Of a stretch of 64,000 nt of DNA, positions 46,839-58,772 are shown piece after piece (position 1 is the stretch's first letter; each line of letters begins with the position of its first letter). A program made the position numbers and the translations under genes. The notes under the pieces were generated by a model that was not told the DNA's origin, did not search any database, and saw only the letters and a program-made list of their open reading frames with translations. Source of the DNA: Rallus limicola (taxonomy: Eukaryota > Chordata > Aves > Gruiformes > Rallidae); the NCBI GenBank assembly GCA_022605955.1, contig JAKCOZ010000007.1:35504991-35568990 (forward strand). Direction: 5' to 3'.

Positions 46839-47213
46839 GATGCTCAAAATGTGAGATTATTATTGCAATATCACACTCCAAGTTTTGCCTTGTTGTTTGT
46901 AACTTTGAGTATACACAAGACACAGCTAAGAAGTCTGCCAGATTGTCTTTTTGCCTTTGGGATACAATGAACTTCTGAACCCTGACAGGGTTTCAGAAAC
47001 AAACAATGTCCTTGTTGAGCTTCACTTTTAGCACATAAGAAGTCATGTAAGCCCAAACTGTTTTACTTAGCAGCATTTTGCATTTTACATTTTACACACT
47101 CAGAAGAATTTTCTGATGCATAAAAAATGCAAGAATGATAATTCATAGATCCAGCACATACAGATATGCTTCTAGCATTGAGGCCTATGTGTGAGCTTGC
47201 TCTAAAGGTACAA
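46839..47213 (+). repeat. Unclassified repeat, copy 2
   Basis: The left part (46839-46987) and right part (47049-47213) match 40408-40557 and 41004-41156. The 61 bp between them have no counterpart in copy 1, where a CR1 sits instead. A CR1 3' end follows immediately. Confidence 0.85.
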
Positions 47214-47390
47214 TTCACACCTCCTCAACCTCAGTCTATCCATCCTTGGAAGTGTTTAAGTCCAGGTTGGATGAGGCTTTGGGAAACCTATTCTAGTGAT
47301 GGTGTCCCTGCCCATGGCAGGGGGGTTGAAATTAGATGATCTCTGAGGTTTCTTCCAACCCAAACCATTCTGTGGTTCTATGATTCTCCA
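47214..47390 (+). repeat. CR1 LINE 3' end
   Basis: Sense CR1 3' end (GTTTAAGTCCAGGTTGGATG; GATGGTGTCCCTGCCCATGG) finishing with the tail CTGTGGTTCTATGATTCT. Confidence 0.9.
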
Positions 47391-48025
47391 GAAGGATTTA
47401 GAAGCTTCATGTCTATGCAAAACTTTGAAATAAACCCATCTGAAACAGCAACGTCAGCACCTTTATTCAACTGATGAGATTGATTAAATAATTCTAAGAC
47501 ATTGATCAGACTACAGTATAAACCTGAGGCAAAGCTCTGTCCTGAATGTAATTGTGCATTGGGTTAGTGAGACATTTCAATTCTGTAGTGCTTGGAAGGT
47601 GGTTCTGTATCTAGCAGCAGAGTTAGCTGGTTTTAATTTCCCAGTTAAAAATAAAGGCTCGGTTTGGTGGCCTAGGAGCAGACTTCAGTGCAAGGATGGA
47701 AAGCAGACCTCTGGATTCATTATAGGTTACTATGCTTGCTCTGTCTCTGCAGAGCATATGCAGGTTATGGCATATTGGGTTTACCTTCTTCTAACAAATT
47801 GGTGATACAACATTTATTGCACATTATAAAAAGGCAGTTTTTCAAAATAACCAAAGTTTCTATGAATACAGACAGGTAACAGGAAAAGCCAAATCCTCCA
47901 TCCGTATCTTCGGATCTTACCTTGTATCTTTTGACATGAAAACAACAGAAGGAATCTTTCCTTCCTCTTCTTAATACAAAATTTCTGAATTACTCTATTC
48001 ATCACGTGACACTGAAGCCACTTAC
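47391..48025 (-). other. Possible TMEM71 3' region
   Basis: No firm exon. The frame that continues from 48026 stays open to 47814 and would add a basic, then hydrophobic tail with no evident match to the family. Confidence 0.3.
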
Positions 48026-48058
48026 CAAAACTTAGTAGTTTTGAAAGATGCATCAAGA
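48026..48058 (-). CDS. TMEM71: Possible penultimate or terminal TMEM71 exon
   Basis: 33 nt between a good acceptor (ATCTTTCTTCAG) and a good donor (GTAAGT). It is in phase with the preceding exon and encodes FLMHLSKLLSF. It resembles the human KSLFLSLASYF segment only weakly. If the donor is not used, the frame stays open to 47814. The exon is inferred, and the true C-terminus is open. Confidence 0.45.
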
Positions 48059-51000
48059 CTGAAGAAAGATGACACAGCAGCGTCTTGGGAGAAAAGAACT
48101 GTGAAATTTAAATGCAAAATCCTGTAACTGATTGAAAGGTACATTCTGTCCCCATATGCCCACATATCACTCTTATTAACATCAGAGCCATGGATGTACA
48201 TCCAAGGATGGATTTTGGTCCTTAGATGTGACTTAGTAAAATGTTGTGTGTTGAATATAAAGAAAGTCTGTACTTACAAACTAAAGTTATCAGCAACAAA
48301 GTGGCAGGAAATCCTCCCAGCAAATATCTGAGAACATAACAGTACCCATAAAGGTTAGAAAACAAACGAGGGATGCACATGAGGTTAGCAGAGGTGAAGC
48401 TTGGGTGGAAGGAGGACAGAAGATTCTTGCAGATGAACCCTCTGAACTCTAGTAGGCAAACTGCAATTTGAAATTTTGATTACTTAAACTGTTGAGGATA
48501 ATCCAGAAATAAAGACCTCAGTGTTCTCAGACTGAGGGAAACACCCCCCTAGGTGACTTGGAAAGATATGGATCCATTCCGGCTCTTCTCAGCTTTTCAA
48601 AACCCCTGTCCAGACACACTTGACGAAGTACATATCTGTGTACATACGTCTTACTTTTGTGCCTCTGTAGATCAGATATTTGCCTGAATTTGCTATAATG
48701 TGGGAATAATTTTCACAGTGAGACATACCTAATTTTGACAGTGTGACCCATCAGTTATGTTTTATTCAGCAGTTGAAATGGAGCAAGCATTAACATCAGA
48801 AGCAACAAATAAAAGATATAAAAATTACCTGGTACATAGTGAGATGATTAAACAGGTGATCAGTGCAGCCATCTGAGAAAGGACATTTCTCACTGCCCTG
48901 GCTTCTATGACAAAAATCAGGACAATAATTCTGATGAGCTTTCAGGAATGTAAAGATATGACAGGAAGTATTTGCAAAGACTATCTTCAGCTTGTGAGGC
49001 CAGTCTTTTCAGTTTCTTTCTAAGAGAGCTTGCCTAGAGTGGTTCAAAGCAGAAACCTAATTTTCATGCTCTGTGTGTCTCTCAGGAGACTTTCCCCGCC
49101 ACGACCATAGAGACACTATGCCCTCCGTGCTCTCAGAAAAGAAGCCTTTCCGAATAATTGCCTGTTTCAGTTTTTGTTCCCATGCCCTTTCCTCCATTTT
49201 CCTCTTCATTCCACTTTTTTCCTTTTCCCTTTACCACTGAAAATAGGAGAGGAGAAGATGTGAGCAGGGAGGAGTGAACAAGTAAATACCGATTTTAAGA
49301 TGTTATTCTTTTTAATCAGTCCTTTATAATGTATTTTTCAGGAATTAAATTCTGTTCTGCAAAGGGGTGTATTAATGTTTTTAAAGCATTTTCAGTTCAC
49401 TCTAAAAATGAGGCATACCAGAATAAGAATGTAACGTACTTGCTCCGCTCACAGTCTCTTCATTTGCATTTAGCACAAATGGAAAGCATGATTGTGAAGC
49501 ACAGAATGGTTTCCCAGGCGGAAGAAATTCCTCATCTTTGGTGAAAGAGGCTCCATTAGATGCTGGAGTTTCCCTTTGTAGCACATGGCTATTATATTCA
49601 GAAGCAAAGTCTGAATCACCTACAAAAAGTGCATATGTCACTGAGACCACACAAAAGAGGAGCTTTGAGACTTCATGTTAAAGAATTTAAATGGGAAGGG
49701 GGGGAAATTACTTATTTACTTAATCACAGGGAGGCTGCCAAATTGTTTGGGGTAGGGAACCAGCAGGTTCAATGTATGCAGAAGAAAAGACACAAAGACA
49801 GAACTTTGGGCATTACACAATGAAGTTCTTCACACAGCCAGGCACAAGCATGGTGCCAGATATTAATGACACCAGTGTAAACATCAGTGGTGGTGATGAC
49901 TTTGGATTCAAATTCAGCCTAAAAAATCCTCTGTGGCTCAAACTTTGCAGACTTTAGTACCAGGAGCTCAGTTCACCACTAACAATTCTGTTGTTCATCC
50001 TTTACCAGCAAAGTGAAGGTTTGTGGGTCCTTCAACCTGCACAATCTATAGAAAGAGATACCCAAATCCCATGAAATACAGCCTGTAATGTTGTAGCTCG
50101 ATTACTTGATACCTGTTCAGGACTTACCACTATCACTCTGACTGCCTTCTAGTTTACTGCATCCATCAGGCCAAGGATCATCTATGTTGGAGGAGTCCGT
50201 AGTGCTGAGGACAGTGCTGCTGAGCCATGGACTGGAGGCACCAAGGTTGAACAAGCTGGCAAGAGAGCGACGGATTTTCTTCCTTCGCCTGAATACACTA
50301 CCAAGAAAAGACATGTTGTCTAGGAGTAGAGTTAATTATTCTTGATGAGCATGGACAGAGCTCTCAAGCTTGTAGGACTGATGTAGAAGAACCAGGCTCT
50401 GGGTGCTGTTCCTAGCTGTGTTCTTGACCCTGGTTATGTCACCAAGAGTGACTGCCACACACTGCAATGCTGTCAGGTAATCTTGGTAATGGATACTGTG
50501 ATAACAAATGATACTACAGCTATTGGGCTCTGATACTACTGTGAATAGTTTCATGCTACTACCCACGTTTCACCCTACCAAATCCATTTGGTACAGCTGA
50601 ATGCACTGTACTTCAACTTTCACATACACATACACACTGTTTTCTTATTCTTTATCATGGTAACACCCCATTGGCAAAATGAGCCATAGCTCTCCTTTTT
50701 CCTTATCACACACAGCTACAGTTACAGCTACAAGTGTGCACTGAAGAGTTTCTGGGAGGTAAGATTAGACATGACTGAAAATTCAGTTATTTCAATCACT
50801 GCACCCTCTAAATCAATTGAGATGTTCCCATTAAGAAACAATGCTGATCTTATGCCAGGCAACACATAGACAGCCACACAGATACATAATCACAGTATCA
50901 CATAATCTTAGGGGTTGGAAGGGACCTCAAGAGATCATCAGGCCCAACTCCCCTGCCAAAGCAAGTTCCTTAGGACAGATTGCACAGGTAGGCATCCAGA

Positions 51001-52433
51001 AGGGTCTTGAATATCTCCAGAAATAGAGACTCCACAAACCCCCGCTGTGCAGCCTGTCCCAGTGCTCACCCTCACTGTGAAAACGTTTATTGTTTCCTCA
51101 TATTGGTTCTTCCATGGAGACATGGAGGCAACTGCCAACATGAAGTAAAATCACTTACCGAACTAAATTCTCTTTGTATGTAACACTTGTCTGGGATGGT
51201 GTCAGTGTTATGTTGCCCTCTTCATCAGACAGAAAACTGTCTTCTGTCAAAATGTAATAGCCATTAGAAAGCAGTCGAGGGCTGCGGCGACATGTGGAAA
51301 GGGACCCTGTCAGAAGATTGGTGGAACAACACTCATAGGCAGGGTCATCGTCCAAAAAGGCACAAGCAGAGCTGAAAAGGAGAAATGAAACCCTCTAATT
51401 TAGTGAATGTCTAGACAGAGCAAGCGCGTGATTTAATAATAATGAATTTACATTACCAGCTGATGAGGGTTGGTAATGACATAGTTTTAAAATAAATGGA
51501 TGTAATGACATTACTTCTGGACCTCAGGGGTTTCAGCCAGCCAAAGTGCATCTGCATCACACTTTGCAGAGCTTCAGATTACAGGAGGGCTTCATGCCAG
51601 GTGGAGCATTTCACGAATGCATGGAGCCAGCTTGGTTTATTTCTGTGGCAGTGCTCTCTGCCAAGGAGTCCTGCCAGATCTCCACCTACCTGGAACCCTC
51701 AGAGGCAGTCCAGTATTTTGCTTCTCTGGGTTACTCTGCATGGTGCAAGCCTGAGTGCCTTTAAACCAGGCAAGATTTATTTGCTCTTTATAATCTGGTC
51801 ATACTTAAGATTTACGGATATCTGACTTTTTAGTCTCACAAATCTTGGACTATCATGCTGCTACACCAGCACAGGATAAAGCCTACACATGGGGATAGCT
51901 TCATCCAAGTAGAATGGACTTTCAGATGAACTGTAGCACAGAAAAATATACTATTTAGAACAGAAGTGAGCAGTGAGAGAGGTGAAAGGATCTAAATGTT
52001 GTACATTTTACCTAACTCGAGTAAAACTTCATATATGGTGAGTCATTTCTCCTCAACATGCAGTGACATCCATGGAAAGAAAGGAAGACACAGCTTTGAT
52101 TCAGTGGCCAACAAGGGTTTAACTATCCCATATGGCATGTCACAGGGGGATACCATAATTTCAGTGGGGGAAAAAGCAGCTGAAACAGAAATGCTCCAGA
52201 ACCCTGTCATTGCAAAGCCAGTGTTTCTGATCTCCACATCAGTACTTCTGAACTTCCACTTAAATCACTATATAAATTAGTATCGGCAGTACAATCCTAA
52301 GTGGCCCAAAAGAGGTTTTACAAAATCCCCAACAGAATAAAAATAGAATTAAACAAGTATCATTTTCCTCAATACCTTGGAAAAAAATGTTGTGAGATGC
52401 TGCGTCTGTGTTCTCTGTTAAATGCTGTTGAAC
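48026..52433 (-). CDS. TMEM71: TMEM71, transmembrane protein 71 (seven exons; first coding exon and 3' end unresolved)
   Basis: This encodes a small membrane protein of unknown function. Minus-strand exons 52376-52433, 51159-51371, 50128-50297, 49440-49619, 48829-48904, 48278-48327 and probably 48026-48058 join in phase with GT-AG sites. Family landmarks are CRRSPRLLSNGYYI, TEDSFL, GNITLTPSQTSV and YKENLVR, then a basic RRRKKIRR followed by SLFNLG, then a Ser-rich acidic stretch, and two hydrophobic segments (ALITCLIISLC and GGFPATLLLITLV) that form the membrane pair. The order matches human TMEM71 (about 295 residues). The first six exons give 249 residues. The short amino-terminal coding exon was not found to the right of 52433, and the end of the reading frame below 48026 is unclear. 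The gene lies directly upstream of DNAAF11 on the same strand, as in human. Confidence 0.88.
48278..48327 (-). CDS. TMEM71: TMEM71 exon, second transmembrane segment
   Basis: 50 nt, acceptor TGTTCTCAG, donor GTAAGT. It completes the R codon of the previous exon and encodes YLLGGFPATLLLITLV, aligning with human WFMGEILASVFTCSLMITVA, the second membrane helix. Confidence 0.82.
48829..48904 (-). CDS. TMEM71: TMEM71 exon, first transmembrane segment
   Basis: 76 nt, acceptor TTTGTCATAG, donor GTAATT. It encodes EARAVRNVLSQMAALITCLI and then ISLCTR, aligning with the human EVFFQAILLAVCLIISACAR segment, the first membrane helix. Confidence 0.85.
49440..49619 (-). CDS. TMEM71: TMEM71 exon, variable polar linker
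   Basis: 180 nt, acceptor TTTTGTAG, donor GTACGT. It encodes a polar linker (DSDFASEYNSHVLQRETPAS and onward, then FLPPGKPF and LNANEETVSGA) with little similarity to mammals. The GTACGT donor keeps the phase with the next exon; an earlier GTGAGC would not. Confidence 0.75.
50128..50297 (-). CDS. TMEM71: TMEM71 exon, basic segment and SLFNL motif
   Basis: 170 nt, acceptor CTTGGTAG, donor GTAAGT. It begins VFRRRKKIRRSLASLFNLG, matching the family's IFRKKKR and SLFNLS, and continues with a Ser/Asp-rich stretch (DSSNIDDPWPDGCSKLEGSQ). Confidence 0.93.
50886..51110 (-). repeat. CR1 LINE 3' end, antisense, in a TMEM71 intron
   Basis: CACAGTATCACATAATCTTA, GGGGTTGGAAGGGACCTCAA and GGTAGGCATCCAGAAGGGTC are the reversed CR1 3' end. 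On the plus strand it is about 50 bp from the donor of the exon at 51159-51371. Confidence 0.9.
51159..51371 (-). CDS. TMEM71: TMEM71 exon with CRRSPRLLSNGYYI motif
   Basis: 213 nt, acceptor CTTTTCAG, donor GTAAGT. It encodes the most conserved part of the protein: AYECC, LTGS, CRRSPRLLSNGYYI, TEDSF and PSQTSVTYKENLVR. An antisense CR1 ends only about 50 bp beyond the donor. Confidence 0.94.
52376..52433 (-). CDS. TMEM71: TMEM71 exon (second coding exon)
   Basis: 58 nt, acceptor CCTCTGCAG, donor GTATTG. Read in the phase set by the next exon it gives STAFNREHRRSISQHFFP. The FFPSSACAF junction resembles the human IFPSFTC segment. The exon starts inside a codon, so one more coding exon must lie upstream. 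Confidence 0.75.
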
Positions 52434-53835
52434 CTGCAGAGGCAAAGGCCAAATAGGAAAGTGTCATTATCATACCCACTGACAGCTCAAACACTTGACA
52501 GGTCTTCACTGGCAGATACCTCGTTCATAACAACAAAAAACCCAAAACATAAAAGAAGCTAAAAAAAAAAAAAAAAGGAAAAGGAAATCAAGGGAGAGAT
52601 AAAGAAGATAAAACAGATGAAAGAATGGAGGGAAGACAAGGTATGCATAGGAAACTCATCTCAACTAGGACAACACAGAATCACATACTTGTACTCTGCA
52701 CAGCATACAACCTTGAGAGAAATAATTATGTACACAAATGTGACAGCTCTCCTGCAACTGTAATAGTGTTTCTACAGAAATCTGCTTCATGCCAAAAATA
52801 GCACATGTACTGTCAATATATTCAGAGTAGAATTGAAGGGCCACCATTACTGTCCCAATATATTTTTCAGGTGAAAATTGCAGGCTTGGCACACCAGGCA
52901 TAGAGGTGGTGACAGTGACAAAGATTTCTCAGTGATATTGTGGCAGGAGATAAAGGAGAAAGGATGGATGGATTACCGTGGCTCAAGTCTGCAAAGTGTT
53001 GCCAGATGTTCAGCACCTGACAGCATCAATCTTACAAAATATGAGCAATGGCAATCCATAGGGAGAATTTATATCTGATGCTACATGGCAAGACATAAGG
53101 TATGATCTTTATATTACCTTGCCTCTTCTGTGTTTATAGAAAGCATCATGCTTACAGCATGTAAATGCCTGTCATTCACCTCCAAGAGGAGACAAGTTGA
53201 AAAGAACTTTCTGATTTGATGTTCAGTTATGAGCTGAGGCAAAGAAGGCCATGAAAGTCAGTGTTTCCACTTTGGTAATCTTGTTTATCCTCATTTGGAG
53301 CTCAGTTGTCAGTCACAGCTTGTTCGTGAAGGCTGACTGAGCCCTGGAACCAGGCAGGGTCACCTAAGAAGGGAAATAAAACCTCCCAGGGTATTTTTAA
53401 CAAATCAGTGTTATCACCCTACTCCCATACATATTGTTTCTCCTACACTTTGGAGAAAAATGAAAAAAATCAGTTTTCCATGAGAAAATAATGCTCTAAG
53501 CCTTGCAGAAACAACTCGAGGAGGCTACAACTGGAAGAATCTTGATGGGGGTACAAAGAGATCAAGTAGCATCAGCCAGAATGCCACACAGCAATTTGCA
53601 CAAAAAGTGAGAGTGGTGGTGTATTTCATAGAGCAAGATGTGGTAGACCTATTTTTGTCATCTACAGTAATTTATCTTATTTTAAGCGAAATCATGATTT
53701 TTAATTGTGCAAAAATATTGTACTCAAACCCAGGAAGTGAATCTAAAATCTAAACGAAGAAAGAGGACGAACTCAACAGGTGGGTTGTTGGTCTGGATAT
53801 GAAGTAAAACTTGAAAAACCTAATGAGTCGAATAA
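52434..53835. other. TMEM71 upstream intron or 5' flank
   Basis: No first coding exon recognised. A poly(A) tract lies near 52561. No other feature seen. Confidence 0.45.
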
Positions 53836-54384
53836 GTGTGACCAGCAGGTCAAGGGAGGTGATTCTGCCCCTCTGCTCTTGTAAGAACCCAGCCTACAGT
53901 ACTGTGTCCAGCTCCAGGACCCCAACATAAGAAGGACATGGAGCTGTTGGAGAGAGTCTGTAGGAGGGCCATGAAGATGGTCAGAGTGCTGGAGCGCCTC
54001 TCCTATGCAGACAGGCTGGGGGAGTTGGGCTTGTTCGGCCTAGAGAAAAGGCTCCAGGGAGATCTTATAGCAGCCTCCAGTACCTGAAGAAGCTTATAGG
54101 AAAGCTGGGGGGAGACAGTGACAGGACAAGGCGTAATGAGTTTAAACTGAAAGAAGGTACACTTAGATTTCATATAAAGAAGCAGTTATTTACTGTGAGC
54201 CTGGCAGAGGTTTCCCAGAGAAGCTGTGGCTGCCCCCTCCCTGGAAGTGTTTGTGACCAGGTTGGATGGTGCTTTGGGCAGCCTGGTCTAGTGGAGGGTG
54301 TCCCTGCCCATGGCAGGGGGTTGGAATTAGACCATTTTGAGGTCCCTTCCAACCCAAACCATTCTGTGATTCTTTCATTCTATG
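53836..54384 (+). repeat. CR1 LINE 3' portion
   Basis: Sense CR1 of about 550 bp: CCAGCAGGTCAAGGGAGGTG, GGGCCATGAAGATGGTCAGA, GACAGGACAAGGCGTAATGA, ending CCATTCTGTGATTCTTTCATTCTATGA-type tail (given here only as its start, CCATTCTGTGATTCTTTCAT). No long open frame. Confidence 0.93.
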
Positions 54385-56566
54385 AAATCAGATCCCCTCC
54401 ATAACAGATTATTTTTAATCAAAAGCTCATACAAATGTGCACTAATTTACTTGCTCCAGGTGTTGATGGGTGTGATATTCCATAAAACTTGAAAAGGGTC
54501 CTTTTATACAACACAAAATATAGATTTTCTGTATAAGACTTTAAAAAGCAACAGAAGTATGTCTTAATTTGTCTTGTTTGAAAATTTTGATGTGTAACAT
54601 AGTAACATCAGTGTGTATCACAGTTTTAGGTATAATATATTCTTGTTTGGGCAAAATTGATTAATTCTGGGGAAAATTTGTTTGAAAAGGGATATAGAAG
54701 CATGCCTCAGCATCATAATGCTACAACGGTTTAACAATCTGAGAGTGAAACTTTTCAGCAACTGTAACCCATAACACAGTTGTATTCCACGTGATTTTCT
54801 TAGTTATGAAGATACAAACCAGCAACTACTCAAAAGAATAATTTTTAAGAATAGTAGCTGACATATGGGTAGTGCTTTCATCAGAAAGCGTTGACACATA
54901 GTGATCAACCTGGCGGAACAAACCACAGTCCTTCCGGTACTAATTCAAATGGTCTCATAAATTTGCAAGGTATGTCTCTGCAGGATGCATGGTTATCTGC
55001 CACCCTCTGCAGAAGTAAAACTTACAATAAAACAGAGTACAGGCATATAGCTGTAACACAAAGTGGGAGATATACATAGGCAAATATATTACTGGGAGGC
55101 AATGACTTCTCTCTTTTGAAGAACAGTTAAGAAGCCGTTGCAATTGGCTTTCAAACTATTTTAAGTAATGATAATATGGAGCTTCTGCAAACAGTTATGG
55201 AACAGGCAGTCCAAGGGATGCTTTTGCTACTTTTGATTGTGAAACTTTTTTGCCTCATGCATTAATGAAGAGGGTTCCTGAAAATAATAGTTCAAGCAAT
55301 GCTGGAGAAAGCGTGGAAACATCGTGTGTAGACAATGCTTCACAGTGTTCTGCTTTCATTTAATGTTCTGTCCTGTTTCTGGGCTATTAATAGCATGAGA
55401 AGCTATAGTAACGATATAAGCAAGCCAAAACAAAGCATCTCACTGTACAGTGAAGCAGCAGCATTATATATGTAATCCACAAAATGAGCATCGATACAGA
55501 ACCTTTAAACTATGACATGAGAAAAGGACAACAGCCTTCACAAATCTCACGAAAAGGGAATCTGAGATGAACGCAGCAATATTTGATGTCAAGAATTCAA
55601 ATTAAAGTTTAAGGTAACAACTCCCCTTGAATTTCAAAACACCCAACAGCCCGTGTCATAACAGAAACAAAAATTCACTGTCCAAAACTCCTTCAATTAC
55701 CTGTCCTTCCAAAACTCAAAATAATCTTTAATAATCCTCAACTGGTAGCCAGCAATTCCCTGTCTATATTTACATTCCAAATTTTACATTAGCATGTACC
55801 AAAATATAGTGCTAACTATCCAAATAGCTGAAGCCCAGGCAACCAGCTTTATCCTATTGTACCCACCAAACACAAGTGTCTATAGTAAGAGTTTTATTTG
55901 TTCACAGGTATCAATAATTTTTGAAGAGCAGTCTAGACTTTCCTCCCTGTGAGTGATGATAGCAACATTCAAAAAGTCACAAAACTTCCTGAAGAGCAGT
56001 ACAGAAATGAATCCAAAGCTCAGTTACTCCTCAGCTGACAAATACATTAAGAGATAAATATGTGTAAAATCTTCCAAACCTGGAAAATCCATTTCACTTT
56101 TAACACATGCATGCAAAAAAGTTTCTCATCATCAACACGAGAGCCTCTGAGATGTGGAGGGTGCTCTTTCTGCAGCTTCTTGGAAGAGATTAGCCCTGGG
56201 TCTTCGGAAAGGCAGGTCTACGAAGTGCCCTGTTTCCTTTTGAAAACAGCCTGTGCAATCAGCGGCACAGAGGCAGAATGAGGTCATGCTTCCTGTAAAG
56301 TAGCCTCACATCAGAGGCATTCAGTTTGAAGAGCAAACTGAAGATTAGGATGAGCCCAGTGAACACTCCTGCACTCGGGCAGTTGCAAAAGAGAAAATCT
56401 ACTACAAATAATGTTTAGCTCCAATTTTGAAACGGAGAACACAAGCAGCACCTTTTCTCATAAAGTGATGCAGATTTTTGTTGTGGATTTCCTTGTCTAC
56501 CTTGCTCAGAAAATTTCAAAGTGGTATATCCAAATCACCCCACTCGTTGAAACTCTTGTAACCCTG
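54385..56566. other. No gene recognised
   Basis: 2.2 kb of mixed sequence. TMEM71's first exon could lie here or further right, but I could not identify it. Confidence 0.45.
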
Positions 56567-57278
56567 TGTGGTGGTTAGACCGTGGCTGGAGGCCAGATGC
56601 CCACCAAAGCTGCTCTATCACTCCTCTTTTCAGCTGGACAGGGGAGAAAATATATATTGAGAGGCTCAGGAGTCAAGGTAAGGACAGGGAGAGATCACTC
56701 ACTGACAGGAGCTTGCTCCAACAAGGGCTTCCCATGGGGTCACAGTGTCCTTCAGGTGTCTCCACCTGCTCTGGCATGGGGTCTTCCATGGGCTGTATAT
56801 GGGATCTCTGCTCCCCATCGTTATCCACGGGCTGCAGGTGGACAGCCTGCTTCATCATGGATTTCTCCATGGGTCACAAGAGGACAGCCTGCTTCATCAT
56901 GGGTTTCTCCATGGGTTGCAGGGGGACAGCCTGCTTCATCATGGGTTTCTCCGCAGGCTGGAGGGGAATCTCTCTCTCCGGCACCTGGAGCACCCTCCTT
57001 CTTCCCTGGTCTTGGTGTCTGCACAGTTTCTTACATCTTCTCACTCCCTTCTCTGGGGGCAAAAAGCAGCTGCTTGTGTCTATTTTCTCCAAAATGTGAT
57101 TCCCAGAGGCACCGTGACCATTGCTGATGGGCTCAGCCTTGGTGAGCAGCGACTCCGGCCTTGAGTCAGCTGGTGTTTGCTCTGTTGATCCTACAGAAAG
57201 CTTCTAGCTGCTTCTTGCAGAACCCACTCCTGCAGCCCCCACTTCTCCACCAGAACCCAGCCACACAAAACTACAACA
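56567..57278 (-). mobile_element. Solo LTR of an avian endogenous retrovirus, 712 bp, with 5-bp target duplication
   Basis: On the minus strand it runs from TGTTGTAGTTTTGTGTGGCT to the end CACCACA. It is flanked by perfect CCCTG copies (56562-56566 and 57279-57283). It shares its body with the element at 6227-7413 but lacks part of the interior. Near 56830-56960 a unit of about 60 bp (CAGCCTGCTTCATCATGGGT) is repeated three times. Apparent long frames here are repeat translations, not genes. Confidence 0.88.
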
Positions 57279-58772
57279 CCCTGAAAAGCTTTGACAAAGG
57301 AAAACGATCCAGCTACTAAGAAGTCAGTATACAGCGACAAGACATTTTGCAAAAGCACTGTTATACAGAATAAAGATCTGGTGACAGTTGAGAGTTGTTT
57401 AAGTTTCATGGCCAAAAACATTATTACAAATACATGTCATGCAATATTAAGATAAATTCCTTTGAAAGGAGGAAGGAATAAAGCCATTTGTAAACATCTT
57501 TGTTGTCCCACTCTATATGTTACGTACTAAATAGGTATCAATCCATCATACCTTAAAGTACACAAAAATAAAGTCAAATCCATGTGAGAGAAACAGAGCC
57601 AGAATAAGATGTCCTGGCACTCAAAATGATTTGGCTGTAGAACTATTACAGACAAGCTCAGTATAAATCAGCTGCTTGACACTGAAGAATTACACAACCT
57701 CAGGGAGTAAAAACTTCGTCTCCAAACAGACAAATTATTCTAGTAGGTGTCTCTCCTATGTCTGTAGTATCAGTGACAAAAAGAAAGTATAAGTCTAGTA
57801 AAATATGATTGATTTAATGATAGTTGTTGGGTTTTTTTCCCCTGGAGAAGGAAAAGTACTTCCACTGCTAACAAAGGAACATAAAATTCTCATCTCACAC
57901 AAAAGGAAACAAAAAAAGGAATTAGGCAACTAGGATGTTACAAAAGAGATTCTGTTTGGGAGCTAAACTGAGTGTTTTGAGTCCTTTTGCTCAAATGTGA
58001 AAAATAGGGCCACGTTTATTCTTCCCATCCCCTCATTTAATTAAGTGGAATTATACCAACGAGGAAATTTAGTCCAACACTATTTCCATGGATGCACAGG
58101 TTTCATCACTGTAGGAATTCCCAGACCACCCTATTTCTCTAGAGGCAATGGACATAAATTCCCAATGGTCCTTAAAAATAGGTCACCCACTGAAGAGTTT
58201 CTATACATGCATTGATTTACAGCAGACATTACTTCTTGGGAGTATTTTTGGTTTCCTTTCATGTTCTTTTCAACAGGAAGCAGTTAATTTGAGCTCTGGC
58301 TGTTTTCTTGAAGGACGCTGGCATTTCATGTTTGTTTATGTAGTTTAAATATATTGTGTCTATTGCATATGCAGACTTAGAGGTATTTTCTTTTTTAACC
58401 ATTAACATTCAGACTGAAACTCGCTGTTCCACAAGCTTTTGATGCATCATCTTTGTGTATTACTTACCGAATATTTTACAGGTAGGTGTTAGCCTACAGT
58501 TTACATAGGCACACAAAGGTATACAACCTTTTCATGCTACCTGTTGCTCCTCAAACTGTCCACCCAACCCCAAGCCCCATTGCAAACATCAGATTTCAAA
58601 GTCTAGGAAATGAATACACCAACAAGCTAGCTGTGCAGTAGTTTTCTGGCCATTGCATACATTTTACGTTCAACCCACAAAAGGAAGGAAATGAGAAATT
58701 ACATTTCTAAATACCACACATCTTTCTACTCTTCTCCCAGGCTTACTCTGCTTTTGAAACTACAAATAAAGG
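57279..58772. other. No gene recognised
   Basis: 1.5 kb, AT-rich, no repeat family or exon I can support. Confidence 0.5.

Noticed and set aside
56566..57164. Overlapping plus-strand frames of 139-181 codons
   Set aside because: All lie in the antisense LTR; their repeats come from the DNA unit of about 60 bp.
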